A stretch of DNA of 48,889 bases, from the IMG/VR virus record IMGVR_UViG_3300032086_000885, positions 1 through 48,889 of that record. The stretch is one strand, 5' to 3'. Source of the stretch: a virus. Shown here piece by piece: positions 46,781-48,889 of this stretch. Below the pieces are notes generated by a model. That model saw nothing but the letters and a program-made list of their open reading frames with translations, had not been told where the DNA came from and made no database searches. Position numbers and translations under genes: made by a program. Within the stretch, counting starts at the first letter, position 1. The number at the start of each line of letters is the position of its first letter.

Positions 46781-47179
46781 ATGACCCGACCACCATTTCA
46801 ATATGATAAGCCACTCTTCGTTAGAAATCCACAGGGATTGCTGATGAATGGTAAGCGTTATGCAAAAGGTGATCTCGTTCCTTGGAAGGAGCGAGGTCTA
46901 CCTAAAGCAAACATTGAGCGTTTGTATAATGAGCACCATCTACATCATAACGAAGAGTTGGAAGAAGTAGCTAAACCTTCCGTAGGAGACGGCTTAGATG
47001 AAATGACTGGAGAACAGTTAAACATCTTAGTCAAGACTATAAACGAAAAGGTTAAAGCTAAGACTTCAAGTAACTCAGAGTATGACCGCAAGAGATGTCG
47101 AATCTCTAAGGTAAAAGATAAACAAGCAGGTTTGATTCGCTCCTGGCGAAGGAACTACGGACACTTAGAGGCTGAATAA
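46781..47179 (+). CDS. Unknown protein after capsid gene (right copy)
   Basis: Identical protein to that at 2605-3003; 132 residues with a basic C-terminus. Confidence 0.7.
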   Translation: MTRPPFQYDKPLFVRNPQGLLMNGKRYAKGDLVPWKERGLPKANIERLYNEHHLHHNEELEEVAKPSVGDGLDEMTGEQLNILVKTINEKVKAKTSSNSEYDRKRCRISKVKDKQAGLIRSWRRNYGHLEAE

Positions 47180-47643
47180 TGGCTTGGACATATGACGAAA
47201 CTAATCTAGTTACTACTACGGCTGCAGGTCGATTAAATGTGGTAAGACTTCTAATAGGTGACACTGACACTAACGATCAGCTCATTAAGAACGAAGAGAT
47301 TACTTTTGCCTTGTCCCAAGCTAATGATAACGTCTACTTTGCTGCTTCTTGGTCAGCCAGAACTATATCTGCACAGTTTGCCAGAAGAGTTACAACAAAA
47401 CTAGATGGGGCTTTATCGGCAGAGTATAGCGACTTAGCTAAACAGTATAAAGCCCTGTCTGATGACCTTCGTGAGCAAGGTCAAAAGTATTCAATGACAT
47501 CCTCAAGTTTAAAAGCAGGTGGTATTTCTAAGGCTGCAATAGATGCAGCTCAGGCTCTTACTGATCGACCCTCTGCTGCTTTCTCTAAAGGACAGTTTGA
47601 CAACCCACCTAATGATAGTCAGTACATTCGGGATTATGACTAA
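47179..47643 (+). CDS. Head-tail adaptor protein (right copy)
   Basis: Identical protein to that at 3003-3467, with the LLIGDTD N-terminal signature. Confidence 0.65.
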   Translation: MAWTYDETNLVTTTAAGRLNVVRLLIGDTDTNDQLIKNEEITFALSQANDNVYFAASWSARTISAQFARRVTTKLDGALSAEYSDLAKQYKALSDDLREQGQKYSMTSSSLKAGGISKAAIDAAQALTDRPSAAFSKGQFDNPPNDSQYIRDYD

Positions 47644-47996
47644 TGGGCTTCAGAGCATACGACCTCTTAAAGCTCGTAGAAGAGCATGGAGAGACTCTTA
47701 CACTACGTAAGAAAGCTTATGGTGACTACGACCCTGCTACTAGTGCAGTAGGAAGTACCACTACCACCGATTACGCTATGACTGCATACTTCTATAACTA
47801 TGAACTAGGTGTATCTGACTTAAATAACGTAGAGAGTGGTATGAGAAAATGTCTTATTTCCGCTCTAGGGTTAGCCGTAAGTCCTGATACAGAAGATTTA
47901 ATCGTAGGTAATGGTGATCCAGTAAATATCATTAACGTGCTTACAATGTATTCTGCAGGTCAAGCTATTTGTTATATCTGTGACGTGAGGGAATAA
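47643..47996 (+). CDS. Head-closure-like protein (right copy)
   Basis: Identical protein to that at 3467-3820. Confidence 0.55.
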   Translation: MGFRAYDLLKLVEEHGETLTLRKKAYGDYDPATSAVGSTTTTDYAMTAYFYNYELGVSDLNNVESGMRKCLISALGLAVSPDTEDLIVGNGDPVNIINVLTMYSAGQAICYICDVRE

Positions 47997-48376
47997 TGCA
48001 GGTTACAGTAAAAAAAGCTCGTATCGCAAAGAAAAGCAAAAGACTTGAGCAAGCTGCAAGAAATCGTATATACAAAGCGCTAGATCAAAGTATAGATTTC
48101 TTAAGTTTAAGTGTACCTGTAGATACAGGAGCTTATGCTAATTCTATGCACCTCAACACAAGAGGGAATAGATCAGGGAGCGGAGAAACCTCTCGCAGAA
48201 AAGAAAGAGGAGTTGCCGCTGACTTAGTTCTTAATGAGATGGAAACTAGACTTAGATCTAGCTTAGAAACCATAGATCCCTTAGATGGGGCTACTATAGT
48301 AAATAATGCACCTCATGCAAAATATGTTGAACTTAGACACGGCATATTTGATCAGTTAAGGAATGTGTTAACATAA
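47996..48376 (+). CDS. HK97 gp10-like neck protein (right copy)
   Basis: Identical protein to that at 3820-4200, with VPVDTGAYANSMHL. Confidence 0.8.
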   Translation: MQVTVKKARIAKKSKRLEQAARNRIYKALDQSIDFLSLSVPVDTGAYANSMHLNTRGNRSGSGETSRRKERGVAADLVLNEMETRLRSSLETIDPLDGATIVNNAPHAKYVELRHGIFDQLRNVLT

Positions 48377-48792
48377 TGGCTTCTATCTATCATCACATAC
48401 GTCGAGCATTAGAAACAAAACTTGACACTGAAAATATAGCTGATGTTGCCTACGAAAATGTAGCTTTCAGCCCTACAACTGGTACTAGCTTTTTACGACC
48501 AGTTTTTACCCCGACAATTCGTAGACCTTCCGTAATGGGTACAGGCCCTCAGCAAAGATATCAAGGACTATTTAGGGTTCTTTGTCATGCTGCCGAAGGT
48601 ACTGGACCAAACACTGCTGATGACTTAGCAAACACTGTAATAGAAGCTTTTGAAGCAACTACAGACATTAGTTATAACACAGGTTCAGAAACTTTACTGG
48701 TATCTATAGATTATGCAGAACGCTCTGTAGGTTTGTTAGATACCCCTTGGTACATCGTTCCAGTTAATATTGGCTGGTACATATTTAAATAG
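48376..48792 (+). CDS. Tail terminator protein (right copy)
   Basis: Identical protein to that at 4200-4616. Confidence 0.7.
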   Translation: MASIYHHIRRALETKLDTENIADVAYENVAFSPTTGTSFLRPVFTPTIRRPSVMGTGPQQRYQGLFRVLCHAAEGTGPNTADDLANTVIEAFEATTDISYNTGSETLLVSIDYAERSVGLLDTPWYIVPVNIGWYIFK

Positions 48793-48802
48793 GAGAATAT
48801 AA

Positions 48803-48889
48803 ATGGCCTTCGCACAGGGTTCACGTTCCACACTATCTTTCTTAGCAGAGAGTACTTTCGGTACAACACCTGCAGGAAACTTCCAAAAC
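48803..48889 (+). CDS. Major tail protein (right copy, cut by contig end)
   Basis: First 29 codons of the tube gene, identical to 4627-4713; the window ends inside the gene. AGGAG lies just upstream. Confidence 0.8.
   Translation, partial: MAFAQGSRSTLSFLAESTFGTTPAGNFQN

Larger units (their letters stand above)
44252..48889. repeat. Right copy of 4.7-kb terminal redundancy
   Basis: It corresponds to bases 1-4713. The offset is 44251 at the start and 44176 after the decoration gene, because the scaffold and decoration alleles here are 57 and 18 bp shorter. See the left copy for the pattern of identity. Confidence 0.95.

Overview
The window is almost certainly one tailed-phage genome (siphovirus-like; roughly 40% G+C judged by eye) assembled slightly past its full length. 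Bases 44252-48889 repeat bases 1-4713, so the unique circle or permuted unit is about 44.2 kb. No integrase, repressor-integrase pair or host gene was seen. A lipoprotein-type spanin, an M15 endolysin and a holin-like protein point to a Gram-negative host. The DUF7483-type fibre protein, B12-dependent ribonucleotide reductase, MazG and T7-like replication genes are typical of marine phages. The host itself cannot be read from the sequence.

Layout. (1) The plus-strand late block runs from 36.8 kb to 44.6 kb and, through the redundant end, continues from base 1 to 21.0 kb. Its order is small and large terminase, Mu gp29-like portal, three beta-rich or repeat structural proteins, XkdF-like prohead protease, scaffold, decoration protein, major capsid protein, connector, neck and tail-terminator genes, tail tube, frameshifted tail chaperone pair, tape measure, distal-tail and fibre proteins, fibre chaperone, then lysis genes and a strong terminator at 20999-21025. 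The fibres include three tandem paralogues with propeller-like repeats and one DUF7483-repeat protein. (2) The minus-strand replication and nucleotide block runs from 31.7 kb down to 21.1 kb: primase-helicase, C5-methyltransferase-like protein, SleB-like hydrolase, family A DNA polymerase, SSB-like protein, 5'-3' exonuclease, PD-(D/E)XK nuclease, phosphoesterase, MazG, class II RNR and DUF3310. Nearly every junction is an ATGA, TAATG or short overlap. (3) A second minus-strand block (35.0-32.1 kb) encodes a Cys-rich 500-residue protein, an M20-type metallopeptidase and a small zinc-ribbon protein. (4) Non-coding segments at 31.73-32.14 kb and 34.98-35.83 kb bracket block 3. Both hold GC-rich arrays in exact 12-bp phase plus eight related ATTTCC-type iterons. 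Next to the right segment are a cloverleaf-like RNA candidate, a small plus-strand gene and a row of hairpins.

The genes form a coherent lytic programme: nucleotide supply (RNR, MazG), T7-type replication, headful or concatemer packaging, and three-step lysis. The strongest candidates for undescribed biology are the paired 12-bp arrays with iterons around the peptidase and zinc-protein module, the structured RNA at 35702-35791, an H-type pseudoknot in front of the tail chaperone gene, the protease fold split across two overlapping genes, and two alleles of the scaffold/decoration region in the redundant ends.
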